The notes below the pieces were generated by a model. The model had not been told where the DNA came from. It did not search any database and was given only the letters and a program-made list of their open reading frames with translations. A stretch of DNA of 64,000 nt from Pollenia angustigena (Eukaryota; Arthropoda; Insecta; Diptera; Polleniidae), in NCBI GenBank assembly GCA_930367215.1, contig OV884057.1, forward strand, positions 109,579,284 to 109,643,283, written 5' to 3'. Position 1 is the stretch's first letter. The number at the start of each line of letters is the position of its first letter. The position numbers and the translations under genes are program-made. Below are positions 21,516 through 32,247 of the stretch, in pieces.

Positions 21516-22988
21516 ATAGGCCTGTAATTGTAAAGCCCACCTTGCCAATCTACCATTTAGGTCCCTCAGAGACATTAACCACTTCAAACTTGCATGGTCC
21601 GTGATCACTGTAAATGGCATTAGTTCTACATATGGCCTAAATCTTTAAATTGCCAAAACAGCCGCAAGACATTCTTTCTCAGTTACACTATAATTCATCT
21701 GAGCCTTATTAAGTTTCTGAGAAAAATAAGAAATAGGTTTTTCATTTCCTGACTCATCATTTTGGTACAATACTGCTCCTACTCCATAGCCTGAAGCATC
21801 GCATTGTATAAAAAATCTTTGTTTAAAGTTAGGGTGTGCCAAAACTGGTGCGGTTGTTAGTGCCTGTTTCAATTTATTAAAGCTCTGCACAGCTTCCTCT
21901 GTCAGTTTAAATTTAGATCCTTTTTTTATTAAATCTGACAAGGGAGCTGTTAAATTGGAAAAATTCTGAATAAAACGGCGATACCAGCCCGCCGTACCTA
22001 AAAAGCTTCTGACTTCCTTTACTGATTTAGGAGGAGGTATTGCCCTTATTGCCTCTATTTTTCTGGGATCTGTCCTTAAGAGTCCGACCCCGACAATAAA
22101 TCCTAAATAACACAGCTCCTTAAAGCAAAACTTAGACTTTTCTAAACCTATTGTCAAATTTGCCTGACTAAGACAATTTGCTACTTTTTCCAACAATACC
22201 AAATACGTAAAAACATTCTGTTTTAATTCCTGTGGGATCACCTTATCCATTAACCTACACAACCTTTGCGCCGCATTACATAAGCCGAACGGCATGACAA
22301 CGTATTGGTATAATGGTCGGCCTGGTATCGTAAAGGCCGTGTACAATCTGGATTTCTGATCAAGCTTGATTTGCCAGAAAGCATATTTCAGGTCAACGCT
22401 ACTAATATATTGCGTTTCATCAAGCCTACTCAGAATTCCATCGATATTTTGGATTGGATAAGCGTCTTTAACCGTTTTCTCGTTTAATCTTCTGGCATCT
22501 AAACACAGTCTATTTTTTTCCGGCTTTCGTACTAATGTACATCTATTGCTCCAGGGACTCTTGCCTATTTCAATCACTCCTAATTCTAACATTTTGTCAA
22601 CTTCCGCATACATAAATTCTTGGACAGCCGGAGATACGGGATAATGTCTATCCTTAACTGGAGTTGTCCCCTCAATAAGTTCTATCTCATGCATTTCCCA
22701 TTCCGTTTTTCCCAGGCCGTCCTTTTCAAATGTTTTAAATTTTTCATTCACTTTTTCTAACCTCAGCTTTTGTGCATTGTTGAGCTCATGTTGTATCACA
22801 TTACCTAGTTCCAATGGAAATTTACTAGCTATATCTCCTGCATTTATCTCGTCTATCTCAAATATTTGTGGAGCAATATTAAATTGCCTCCAAAAATCTA
22901 TTCCCAAATAAGCCTCCTTAATCAGCCCTGGACACAAATAAAATTCTATGTTTTTTACCAGACCTTTATATTTCACGGTGGCTTTCAA
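21516..22988 (-). pseudogene. Ty3/gypsy reverse transcriptase and RNase H
   Basis: RT blocks are clear: LVRKPEKNRLCLDARRLNE, ISSVDLKYAFWQIKLD with the first catalytic Asp, and YVVMPFGLCNAAQRLCRLMD. The expected YLDD box is missing: the sequence runs NVFTYLVLLEKVANCLSQ, so about 15-17 residues including both active-site Asp have been deleted without shifting the frame. RNase H follows (FFIQCDASGYGVGAVLYQ, then ISYFSQKLNKAQ). One TAA near 21643 replaces a Lys codon, and the frame goes on to [20 protein letters not shown] before the MITE at 21515. The deletion alone makes the polymerase inactive. Confidence 0.9.
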
Positions 22989-23033
22989 TTTTCCAAGGAC
23001 CTGGTTTTTCCCCCCCCCCCCCCCCCCCCCCCC

Positions 23034-23260
23034 GCTGTTTATAGCTCAGAAAAAATTGGTACTACTTTTGACTGCAGTTTCCCCACTATTTTTTCACAAT
23101 TATGTACCAGTATACTTACAGAAGCCCCGCTATCTAGTAAACCCTTTACTTTCACCTTTTCTAATTCGCAACTAACAAAAACTCTTGGAGTTTTAGCATC
23201 ACACTTTCGTACCAATTGTTTATACCCCTATACATTTTTCCCTTCTTTTTAAACTTTTCC
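23034..23260 (-). pseudogene. Ty3/gypsy aspartic protease
   Basis: Minus-strand translation gives KVKGLLDSGASVSILVHNC; DSGAS is the retroviral-type aspartic protease active site. The frame stops just before a pure C-run at 23010-23034 (G-run in coding sense) that separates protease from RT. It would cleave the gag-pol precursor. Confidence 0.8.
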
Positions 23261-23293
23261 CTTGCCTTTACTTATAGCCCTTTTCAATAAAAC

Positions 23294-23575
23294 CTATTTC
23301 GTTTCTATACCTAATCTAAACGGGGATCGGCGGTTTTTTTTGGTAGAGTGTGACTCCGCCATTTTTCTCACACTCCTCGATCGGTTTTCCGCACATCTTG
23401 GACATGTGGGCGTAACCACTCCTGTTAAACCGCATTTGTAACAGAACAGATTTCTCTGCACGCATGGACAGTCAATGAAAATATGGCCTACCGATTTACA
23501 GTTCCAACACACAAGATTATTTCTTATTTGTATTTCCGCATTATTTTTTTCCGAATCATATCGTACTTCTTCCAC
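23294..23575 (-). pseudogene. Ty3/gypsy gag nucleocapsid segment
   Basis: Contains two Cys/His knuckles, CWNCKSVGHIFIDC and CYKCGLTGVVTPTC; the second has Val/Thr where the His should be, so only the first is canonical. A short basic tail follows. It lies in a different frame from the capsid part at 23619-24208, so a frameshift lies near 23600. Confidence 0.75.
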
Positions 23576-23618
23576 TGAATGCGTGACCTTTGTCTCTATA
23601 GGTGGATCCTCAGCTAGT

Positions 23619-24208
23619 TCATGTCGTATTATTATGTTCCTTTTGAAAGTAATTTCTTTCTACTTCCTTACATTCATTTCTTAAATGTTCCACAGAAAAG
23701 ACTTGTATAGGATAGACAATTTGTGATATGTTTTGCCGTAAGTTCCGTTTTATTATGCGAACAACTTCATATTCAGGCAAGGGATTTCTTAAGCGGCACC
23801 TTAATTTTCTCATAGCTTGAAAATATTCATCTATTGTTTCTCCCGGACGCTGACGACGCTCTTCAAAGTCTCTCATAAATTCATATTCATTTCGTCCCGA
23901 TCCATATTGCACCCTCAATTCCTTTTTTAACTCCCCCCAGGTATTCATATTTTTATGTTGAACTAAAAGCCAATACCAATCTTTAGCATCGCCTTTTAAA
24001 AATTTGTAAAACTCTCCTCGTAGATCATTCCACGAACAATTATGATATTTTTGCATATACTCTATTCGGAAGACAAACTCCTCAATATTAATTTTGTCCA
24101 CATTGCCATCACAACTAATGTCCCATTTGTCTATATTCAGAGCAGTTTTTGCCGGAATTCGGTTTCGATTATAGCCCTGTTCTGGCCCCTCCGTAATAGG
24201 CATACTTC
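23619..24208 (-). pseudogene. Ty3/gypsy gag capsid segment
   Basis: 194 residues with the Retrotrans_gag pattern: FVFRIEYMQKYHNCSWNDL, the KGDAKDWYWLLV block, and FEERRQRPGETIDEYFQAMR. This domain builds the particle shell. The frame begins at a MITE (24211-24594). Removing the MITE with one TA copy extends the frame upstream to an ATG at about 24633, giving a start MATMNLDNSEHTSPRSMP. Confidence 0.85.
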
Positions 24209-24210
24209 TA

Positions 24211-24594
24211 CACTCATAAAATTATTACAGTAACTGATTGTAGGTTATTAAATTCGTTTTCGGTACTGTTAAAATTGAATAAAAATATAGTTATTTTACG
24301 AATAAATTTATTTTTCAACATTTATGTTTGTTATTAAAAAAACAAACTACCAAAAAATAATGTTTTCCGTATTTTTTTTTGTTAATTTGTTTGATTTTTA
24401 TCGGTTAAAATATATTTTTTAAAAGTAAAAACTATTCAATTTTAACGAATATGATGTTCAATAAATAAAAAACTTAGAAATTACTGAAAAAATCATTTGT
24501 TTTAAATGAAATGTAAATGATCCGTTTTTTAAATGAATTTTAATTTGTTTCAAATGAATTTTCGTTTGAATTTAACTACATAATATTTTGAGTG
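24211..24594. mobile_element. 384-bp MITE with TA duplication in gypsy gag
   Basis: Ends CACTCATAAAATTATTA and its approximate inverse TAATATTTTGAGTG, flanked by TA on both sides (24209-24210 and 24595-24596). Taking it out with one TA re-joins the gag frame. Internal sequence is AT-rich and non-coding. A TA duplication suggests the Tc1/mariner class (inference). Confidence 0.8.
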
Positions 24595-24636
24595 TAGGTG
24601 AAGTGTGTTCTGAATTATCTAAATTCATTGTGGCCA

Positions 24637-25107
24637 TTAAAAATCTAATCTCCTCTGTGTTATGGATTTCGCGTTAATACTTTCCCTTTCTGAAACCTTC
24701 GGTAAATCATCCGACCCCTTTTCTCTTTCCCCACTGCCTAAAGAATCAATTCCTTCACTGACCTTATCACTCATATTTATTTTTTTCATTTCCTGTATAA
24801 TTTTAGAGAAGCCTTCTTGTAAGCTTGCCTGAATTCTGCAATCTAACTTCTTTTCCAATTCATCTCTATATTCACTATTTGAATCGGCTATAAGAACCCT
24901 TATCAAACTGGCATAGGCGCCAGGACTATTACCCGAAAATGACACCTTTTTGGCGTTTGGATTATTCGGTGGTGGAAAATTATATGTACGCGGTGGTGGT
25001 ATAGCTTTTGATATCGCACCAGTTCGCTGATTCGAATCTTCACTATTTTCTCCCATACGTGGATCAACAAAACCGTGAGTATTTGGAATTCCTATTGTCT
25101 CAGACAT
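24637..25107 (-). CDS. Ty3/gypsy upstream gag ORF (156 aa)
   Basis: Opens with MSETIGIPNTHGFVD, has a Pro/Asn-rich segment (PPPRTYNFPPPNNPNAKK), then a predicted helical region about residues 60-110, ending RRLDF. The stop TAA overlaps an ATG in another frame (TAATG), and that second frame, once the MITE is removed, is the capsid ORF. It may be a separate matrix-like protein coupled to gag by termination-reinitiation, or one gag ORF split by a frameshift. No homology beyond position and style. Confidence 0.6.
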   Translation of the reverse strand: MSETIGIPNTHGFVDPRMGENSEDSNQRTGAISKAIPPPRTYNFPPPNNPNAKKVSFSGNSPGAYASLIRVLIADSNSEYRDELEKKLDCRIQASLQEGFSKIIQEMKKINMSDKVSEGIDSLGSGEREKGSDDLPKVSERESINAKSITQRRLDF

Positions 25108-25276
25108 ATCTATAAAATTTCCCGTACTCTAGGTAGGTCATCATTCAACACTGGAGTTCTCCCAAGCGGCATCCTGACTATGACAACAAAAACTTTTTTT
25201 TTATTAAAATTTCCTACGAAGATCAATAAAGTCCCTAATAGCACCTGTTTAATATATGTATACCTATTTTACAAAC

Positions 25277-25885
25277 GTATGTTTATATATTTTATTAAAC
25301 TTATTGTAGTTTAATAACACATGTGATACCTATTTTTTTATTGAAATAATCAAATTTGCTAAATATTGTAAAATAGATTGTAAATAAAAGTATGTTTGTA
25401 ATAAAATAAAACTTTTAAGCACAAGTACCTATCTTCCTTAATGAACAAAACTCAACTAAAATGATTTACATTATTATTTTTATTTTGTATTTTAATATGC
25501 ACCTACTGTGTTACTTTGTTTTTATAACGGGATCTAAATTCTTTCGCTTTGGCGAAAAAAACAAAACAAAACATTTTTCTCTTTCTCTTTTCAACTTCAA
25601 CTAAAATGATTTACAACATATGTTACTTTGTTTTTGGAAATGGATCTGAATTCTTTTGCTTTTGCTTGTGCAAAAAAACAAAACAAAAAATTTTACTCCT
25701 TCTTTTCTCGCTTCTCATAGAAGCGAGTGTGGAAGGTGTATCTTATCTTTTATTACATAGAGCCGAGGCCTTCTATGAGGCATTCTTTAGCAGTTACGTA
25801 AGAATACTAATTAAATCAAAAAATTTTTTAAGCAGGCCTTTTAAAAGGCCTGAAGTAAGAAGGTCTTCTGAGTTTTCCCGCTGGG
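25277..25885. repeat. CCCAGCGGG-ended inverted-repeat element, left-truncated copy
   Basis: Matches 35755-36308 over its whole length at roughly 90%, ending TTTTCCCGCTGGG. The left end seen in the full copy (35339) is missing; homology starts with ACGTATGTTTATATATT. Non-coding; the frame at 25549-25893 is low-complexity. Contains AGGCCT-rich palindromic blocks. Confidence 0.75.
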
Positions 25886-26554
25886 TAATATGATGTGAGT
25901 GTTAAGTATAGACTCATCATGTTAGAAGTTTTTGTTTATGCAAATGTTGTAAAACGCTTTTATAACATCAAGTTATAACAGCAAATCATGTCAGTTGTAG
26001 ACGGGGAGTGAGGAATGGTTGAATTTGGAAGCGTAAACAATGTATTTTGTTTTTGCAATTTGACCATCGCACTTTTATATAAAATTAATATGTTCACTTT
26101 TTTATAAAAGGAAATAATAGTTTCACTTTAATATTTGTTTTATTATAAAAATATTTTTCACACTTTTGAATCAAAATTTTCTCAGAAATGTCAGAACGAC
26201 TGACAAGTTGCACTTACCTTTTTAAATTCGCCTTGATCGACATCACCTGAGGTTGAAATAGCCTTCATTTTTCAGCCAAAAACGCATTCGGTCTCTTTTT
26301 TTGTAAGCTTGCCACGCAGCTGATTTGGGCGTTGTTCATACTGTTGGTTTTGCAAATCAGGCAGACTCGGTGCTGCCACTTTAGCCATGGTGTAAATAAC
26401 GATATCAACTAGGGATGCTACATCGCTCTAAAAAACATCGATATTTCCACGATAAGCATCGATACTAAAAAACATCGGTAAAAAAATGATACATCGATTT
26501 TTCAACATCGATGCTATAAACTACTTTGAAGTAGTTTGCTACCAAAAATCTTAA
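25886..26554. other. non-coding stretch with MITE end and CGATA cluster
   Basis: An end of the CAAGGCG MITE family (TTTTTAAATTCGCCTTG) lies at 26219-26235. Between 26410 and 26512 the motif ATCGAT recurs in an AT-rich context, including three CGATA sites within about 35 bases. Nothing coding. Confidence 0.5.
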
Positions 26555-28747
26555 GGCCAAACTAGAATATGCATAAGTTTGCTTAAGCTTATGTTTAAAA
26601 TTAACAAAAAAACCTGTCAAATGCACTTAAAAGCACAGAAACAAAATAAAAAAACATTTCATTCTTTGCTTAAGCAAATGACAGATTCATAAAACTTAAC
26701 CCATTTCTTACCGCCGTGTGTTTGAACACACGTTTATAATTTCTTAACTTTGAGGAATTATAAATCACAGATAAGTATAAAAAACTTAATGTGTGGGGCG
26801 TGTATATTAAAGTTTGGTGTCTTACCAACAAAAAAAATATTTTTGAAAATTTTTGCAAGCTTCCCCCCTTTCACAAGAGGGGGTTTAAAAAGTGTCCAAA
26901 GATGGGCTCTTTTTAAATCAATTATATTATATATATAAAATAATCTGAGTTATTATATATGTATTGCCGTGCGTTACGATATCTCCAAAAAGCAACCCAA
27001 GGCCATTTGCCCATCAAACTGGTAAATATATGTGCCGCTAGGCGGCAGTAAATAGCAGCGTGTGTTTCACCACACGTTGGTACTGAAAGTGAGATTGATT
27101 TGACAGAGATTTTCTTATATTTTCTTTGGTTACTGCATTTTATGTTGTTTTTTTTCAATTGTCCTTAATACTTATTCTTCTAATTTGAAATTGAAGGGAA
27201 CAAAATATTGTAATTAAAAATTGAATTTTATTTACATTGAAGAAATTTAGGCCTTATTAGCTTAACAAAAATAACATTCATAAATTCATCACTCTGGCCA
27301 AAGAAACAACTGCAACAATTGAAATTATTTATTTTGTTTTGTAATTAAGAATCAGATTTGCTAAAATGTCACGCGAAGAGTACCCTACTAGAACGATGAT
27401 GAACACGAACATCAAGGTGAAAGAGCGTTCGCGTTTGAAACTGCTATTTATTTGTCCCCTGGTAATACTGTCGGTGATTCGGATACGTGAAAAACAATCC
27501 GTTGCGGATATTAACTGTGGGCGACTTGCTTGAACATTGGCTACATGTTTCAGTTTGTCCCATACTCGTGCATCCGTTATTTTCAATAAAAGTTTTAGAC
27601 TCGATGCATCCGCCATAATAGAACTATTATCACACTGTGAACATAAACTGCAACGCACCTTCTATTTTGACATTTTTTTTTACCCCCCATTACTTGATAT
27701 GCTTGTTGAAAGGGAGATGATTCTGCGCAAGCGGCACTTCTCGACCCAATCAGGGTACCGGCGCCCCTTTAAAAATTGGTAAAAAAAAGCCTTGAAAAAG
27801 TACAATTCCCGACTATGCATTCGATATACGAAATAACGTTCTGGTAATTTGTTGGACGGACAATTCTATAGCTACACTCGCAAATAATTATGATGCAATC
27901 GATGCAGTAGAAGCAGTTCGTGTTCGTGTTCAACAGCCCCTCGCCATCAAAAATTACAACGGGCATATGGGTGGCGTGGATTTACATGGCAATGGGGTTG
28001 CCAATTACTCTATCGTCTTTCGTAGCAAAAAGTGATAGTAGCCGTTCTAAGTCTTATGCATGAGTTTCGTTGTAGCAAATTCGTGGAAACCGCATTTCTT
28101 CATAGCAGCTTCGCAAAACGCGAATCCTATTTTACAGTTTGACTTCAAAAACTTGGTGTCCAAGTCTCTTCTGCTTTCGTCGGAGGATGCAATAGACGGA
28201 ATCGAACCTTCGTCTACAGAGGATTCATACACTAATTGTAAGCAACAAAACTTTTCGATGGTAGACAGCTTGCACGTTCCTTTCAAAAGCACCAGTCGTC
28301 GCCGTTGCGTTATGTGTACACCAAAAGTCACCATATTTTAGTGTGAGAAGTGCAACGCCCACATACACCTATACAATTGTTCCACAAAGTCAAACAATTT
28401 TATTTACAACACCGCGCCACACGTTCAAGGAATACGTACCATAAATAACTAAAAAAATGTGTACACAACAAAAGATTGCAAAACACTTAACAGTACCAGC
28501 GTGTGTTCAAACACACGGCAATTTTCAGAAAAACTACTCGCCGAAAAAAAAATTTTTTTTCAGAAAATGTTAAAAATGGTATTATAAGACGTTCCTGATA
28601 CTTTCAACAAAAAATTTCAACGTTTAAATTTATGGTAATTAACCGGTTAACAAAAAGTTTTCTTAAGCACAATATGATTTGGCACATATGATTTACATGT
28701 ATATTATACAGTGGCTTAAGTTAACTTAAGCATATTATAGTTGGGCC
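26555..28747. mobile_element. 2.2-kb inverted-repeat region enclosing a piggyBac relic
   Basis: Left end GGCCAAACTAGAATATGC and right end inverse GCATATTATAGTTGGGCC. Inside, TTAACCCATTTCTTACC at 26696 resembles a piggyBac end (TTAA then CCC). The near-palindrome CGTGTGTTTGAACACACG occurs at 26713 and inverted at 28501, with a variant at 27060. So a decayed piggyBac element probably sits within another inverted-repeat unit. Confidence 0.5.
27660..28380 (+). pseudogene. piggyBac-like transposase, C-terminal remnant
   Basis: Seen across several frames: FDIFFYPPLLDMLVER, then VLVICWTDNSIATLANNYDA, then YNGHMGGVDLHGNGVANYSI, matching the piggyBac blocks around the catalytic Asp residues (the DN of W-x-DN and the D of MGGVDxxD). 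Further on RRRCVMCTPK ... CEKCNAHIH resembles the C-terminal cysteine-rich domain. Stops and frameshifts are frequent and the N-terminal half is not recognisable. Fossil only. Confidence 0.75.
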
Positions 28748-28853
28748 TCCACAGTCTCCAAAATTGTTTAAACATTTCTTTAGTTTATAATGCATAATAT
28801 GCATTTATGTGCGTATTTTGTACAGCTATGCTTTGAAATACACTTTTTATATT

Positions 28854-29560
28854 TATACCCACACCACAATAGTGGAGAGGGTATTATGCATTTGTGCTAA
28901 TGTGTGTAACGCCTTAAAATAGTGGTCCTAGACCCACCTTAAAGTATACCGATAGACTCAGGATTACTTTCTGAGTCGAACTAACGATGTCCGTCCGGCT
29001 GGCTGGCAGGCTGGCTGTCCATTTAACCTTGTGCGCAAAGTACAGGTCGCAATTTTGGAGATAATTTGATAAAATTTGGGACATAGGTTCTTATTGGCAC
29101 AAGGACTAAGCCTATTGAAAATGGGCCAAATCGTCGGACCACGAGGGAAGATAGGGGGAAATTTCTTCCTCTCAGAAACTATCAAACCGATTTTAATGAA
29201 ATTTAAAACATACATAGCACCATATCTTTCTGGACACAAAAGGGATGCAGTTTTTAAAAAATAGGACCACGAGGGGAGATAGGGCCGATTTCTGCCTCTC
29301 AAACCGATTTTAATGAAATTCAAAACATAGATAGATCCATATCTATATGGACACATAAGCTTTATAGTTTTTCAAAAATAGGACCACAAGGGGAGGTAGG
29401 GGGCAATTTCTGCATCTCACAAACTTTAAACCGATTTTAATGACTTTTATAAACATAGATAAATTCATAATTATATGGACATATAAGCATGATGTGTTTA
29501 TTAATACTGTGGTGTAGGGTATCATATGGTTGGGCGTGATCGACTATACTTTCTTACTTG
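28854..29560 (+). repeat. dispersed TATACCCACACC repeat with internal ~120-bp tandem array
   Basis: Starts TATACCCACACCACAATAG and ends GGTGTAGGGTATC ... TTTCTTACTTG. It shares TCCGTCCGGCTGGC and GCGCAAAGTACAGGTCGCAA with 37449-37735. Three imperfect tandem units start at 29135, 29263 and 29380, each beginning GGACCACGAGG(G) and containing AACCGATTTTAATGA. No ORF supported. Confidence 0.7.
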
Positions 29561-29768
29561 TTTTAAATAAAGTGTTTAATTGGAAAAATAAAAATTAAAA
29601 TGGTAAAAATTTTTTTTTGTCATTATTTTTTATTGAATCTTTATATATTAAATATGAACTAAAAATAATTAATCAAATCTTAACCTAATACGTTATTTTA
29701 TGTCCTGCCAGTGTCAGACAAAAGTTTCTTCATCACGGGTTCTGTTCACTTATATAGGTGTTTATCAC

Positions 29769-32247
29769 TCATATAATTGGGTAAGTGCTGCAGTGTCTTG
29801 GGTGTTGTTCAAGCCTTTTTAAATATTTTATTGCATATTTTGTAATCATAGTTTTAACTAATGGCACATTGAGATCCTTATGAATGTTTGAGTTTTTAAC
29901 ATACCAGGGAGCGGCTGTGATTATTCGAAGAAGTTTATTTTGGCGCCTTTGAATTTTTTCGATATTAGAGGCCGAGGCAGGGCCCCATAGCTGAATACCG
30001 TAGCACCAGATAGGCTTTAAGATAGAGTTGTAAAGTAGAAACTTGCAATCGAGACTAAGGACAGAATTTCTTCCAATAAGCCAATGAATTTGAATGGCTT
30101 TTAGTTTCATTTCAGTTAATTTTGCCTGTATATGGCATTTCCACGTTAATCGCCGATCCAGATGTGTACCGAGATATTTTACATGCGAATGTTGAGGAAT
30201 TATTTGATTATTGATTGTAATAGGGGGGCAAGGTTCCCGACGCATTTTTGCTCATTGACCATTATCCTCCATTGTCTTAACCATATTTCTGGTTGAAATA
30301 TATGATGCTGTAAGTAACGCGATGCTTCATAACGATTTTCGTGGACGCTTAGAAAAGCTGTATCGTCTGCAAATGTTGAAGTTTGTGTGTAGTTACTTGT
30401 TGGCATGTCCGAAGTATAAATTAAGTATAATAGGGGCCCAGGATGCTGCCTTGTGGGACTCTAGCGGCAATGGGCCGAGGTGAACTTTAGAAATTTCCTT
30501 CTTTAATAATAAATTGACGACCGACTAAGTAGCTTTCTAGCAGCTTGTGTGTGTTTGCTGGTAAATTTTGCTTCAATTTATGTAAAAAGCCTTCATGCCA
30601 GACTTTATCAAAAGCTTGCGAAACATCGATGAAGAGTGCTGAGCAATATTTATTTTCTTCAAATGCTTTTCTTATGACATTTACTATTCGATGAGTCTGT
30701 TCGATTGTGCTGTGTTTTCTTCTAAATCCGAACTGATGGTTTAGAATACGTCTATTTTCACTTAAAATCGGTGTTAATTTTGAAACTAATAATTTCTCAA
30801 ACAGCTTTGACATATATAAGCTAATAGGCCTTTAAGACTCAACTTTTGTATGATCTTTACCTGGCTTTGGTATCATGGTAACTAAGGAAACCTTCCATTT
30901 TTGAGGATAGTATTCAAGGCGTAAAATAGCATTAAAAATAAAAAGAATAATTTTCTTTGCTATGCGCGGTAGCTCCACAAGCAGTTTATTACTGATTTTA
31001 TCAATACCAGGTGCCTTCTTAGTGTTTAAGTCACAAATAGTCTTTTCGATTTCTGTTATCTCAAATCTGAGGGGAATAGCTGCTCTAGCAGCAACAGGTG
31101 GTAACTCGACCGCAATATTGTGAGATATATTTGGTGTTAATACGTTTTTCAAGTGACTTACAAACATATTTCCTTTTTCAATATCGTTTCTTGCCCAACT
31201 ACCATTCAAGTTTCTTAATGGTGGCTTAGATATAACTGTCCTTTTTAGATTTCTAGCTGCACGCCATAATGAGTAGTCAGATTGTGGAGTTGCATCAAGT
31301 TCCTTACGATATTTTTCTAGAGAAGCAGTTTTCTGATTCTGCAGTAACTTTCTTAGCCTTTTTGTGCACTCTTTTAATAAAATCTAAAGTTGTGGGGATC
31401 TGTAAAGTTGCCACTCTCTTCGCACTCTCCTTTTTTCAGTCAAGAGCCGCTCGACATCTGAAAAATATATTTTATTATTTTTAATTTTTTTGGGGGTAAC
31501 GCTGGAATGTTGAACAGCTTTTAAGCTAACTGTCAAAGTTAACAATAGAGAGATCCACATTCTCCGGTGTACTTAGCGGAATATTTTCTGTGCAATGGGC
31601 ACTGAGAAATTTTTTATATTTTAACCAAATTATTTGTGTGGCTGGCGTCGCTAAGTAACCTGACGGAAATACAATTCTATTTGGGTTCGATATAGTAACA
31701 ATTGTAGGTGTGTGGTCGGATGATAATTCTAAGGAAGCTTCAACATGAATCGTTTCTGTGGGGATGTTTTTAACCACGCCAAAGTCGATAACATCTGGAA
31801 TTTTTTGCTGATCAGTAGGCCAATATGTTGGTTGCCCGCTCGCGACCACATTTAAACCCATTTTAGAGATTGTGTTAATGATTTATAATATTGGCCTTCT
31901 GATATGGGAAATCTAGGTGGAGAGTATAAAGAAGAAATTACTATGTTTCGATTTAGCTCTTCAACACAAATAGTCGTTGCTTGCAGATAGTCTTCACGGT
32001 GATCACACATAAGGTAGTGTTTGACTCGGGTTTTTATCAAAATGGCAGAACCTCCACAAGCTCTATCTCGAGGGTCCTTGGTGTCATATAATATGTAACC
32101 ATTAATTTTAAATGTGTTTCTTGAGGTCAGATGAGTTTCAGAAACCATCATAACATCAATTTGTTTATTTTTAAGAAAGCATTCTAGTTGATTTTTATGT
32201 TGGCGGATGCCGTTTGCGTTCCAAAAACAAATTTTTAAACAGTCCAT
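29769..32247 (-). pseudogene. Jockey ORF2 endonuclease/RT (copy C)
   Basis: Endonuclease part 31852-32247 (WNANGIRQHKN, VSETHLTSRN); a deletion near 31875 removes the AGDYNAKHTFW segment present in A and B. RT part: IPKPGKDHTKVES then KPISLY-type break at 30813-30832, HQFGFRRKHSTIEQTHRIVN, FIDVSQAFDKVWHEGF, and an intact active-site reading TFADDTAFLS at about 30350. C-terminal part 29769-30245 is shorter than copy B by an internal deletion near 29795. Several frameshifts; dead copy. Confidence 0.85.

Larger units (their letters stand above)
18900..25276 (-). mobile_element. Ty3/gypsy retrotransposon, degenerate (mdg3/Blastopia-like order)
   Basis: Minus-strand order is gag (24637-25107, 23619-24208, 23294-23575), protease (23034-23260), RT/RNase H (21516-22988), integrase (19310-20456). 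It is interrupted by two MITEs and a 73-bp tandem duplication, and cut on the right at 25277 by an inverted-repeat element. LTRs were not identified, so the outer limits are approximate. The subfamily name is a guess from gag and RT style. Confidence 0.85.

Noticed and set aside
18894..25230. Possible gypsy LTR pair (TGACTGTTAACAAAAA at 18894 and TGACTATGACAACAAAAA at 25176)
   Set aside because: Similarity is short and T/A-rich; no matched ends or target duplication.
29601..29620. CRISPR-like or regulatory meaning for T-runs such as this and 4535-4553
   Set aside because: They are poly(A) tails of minus-strand non-LTR elements.
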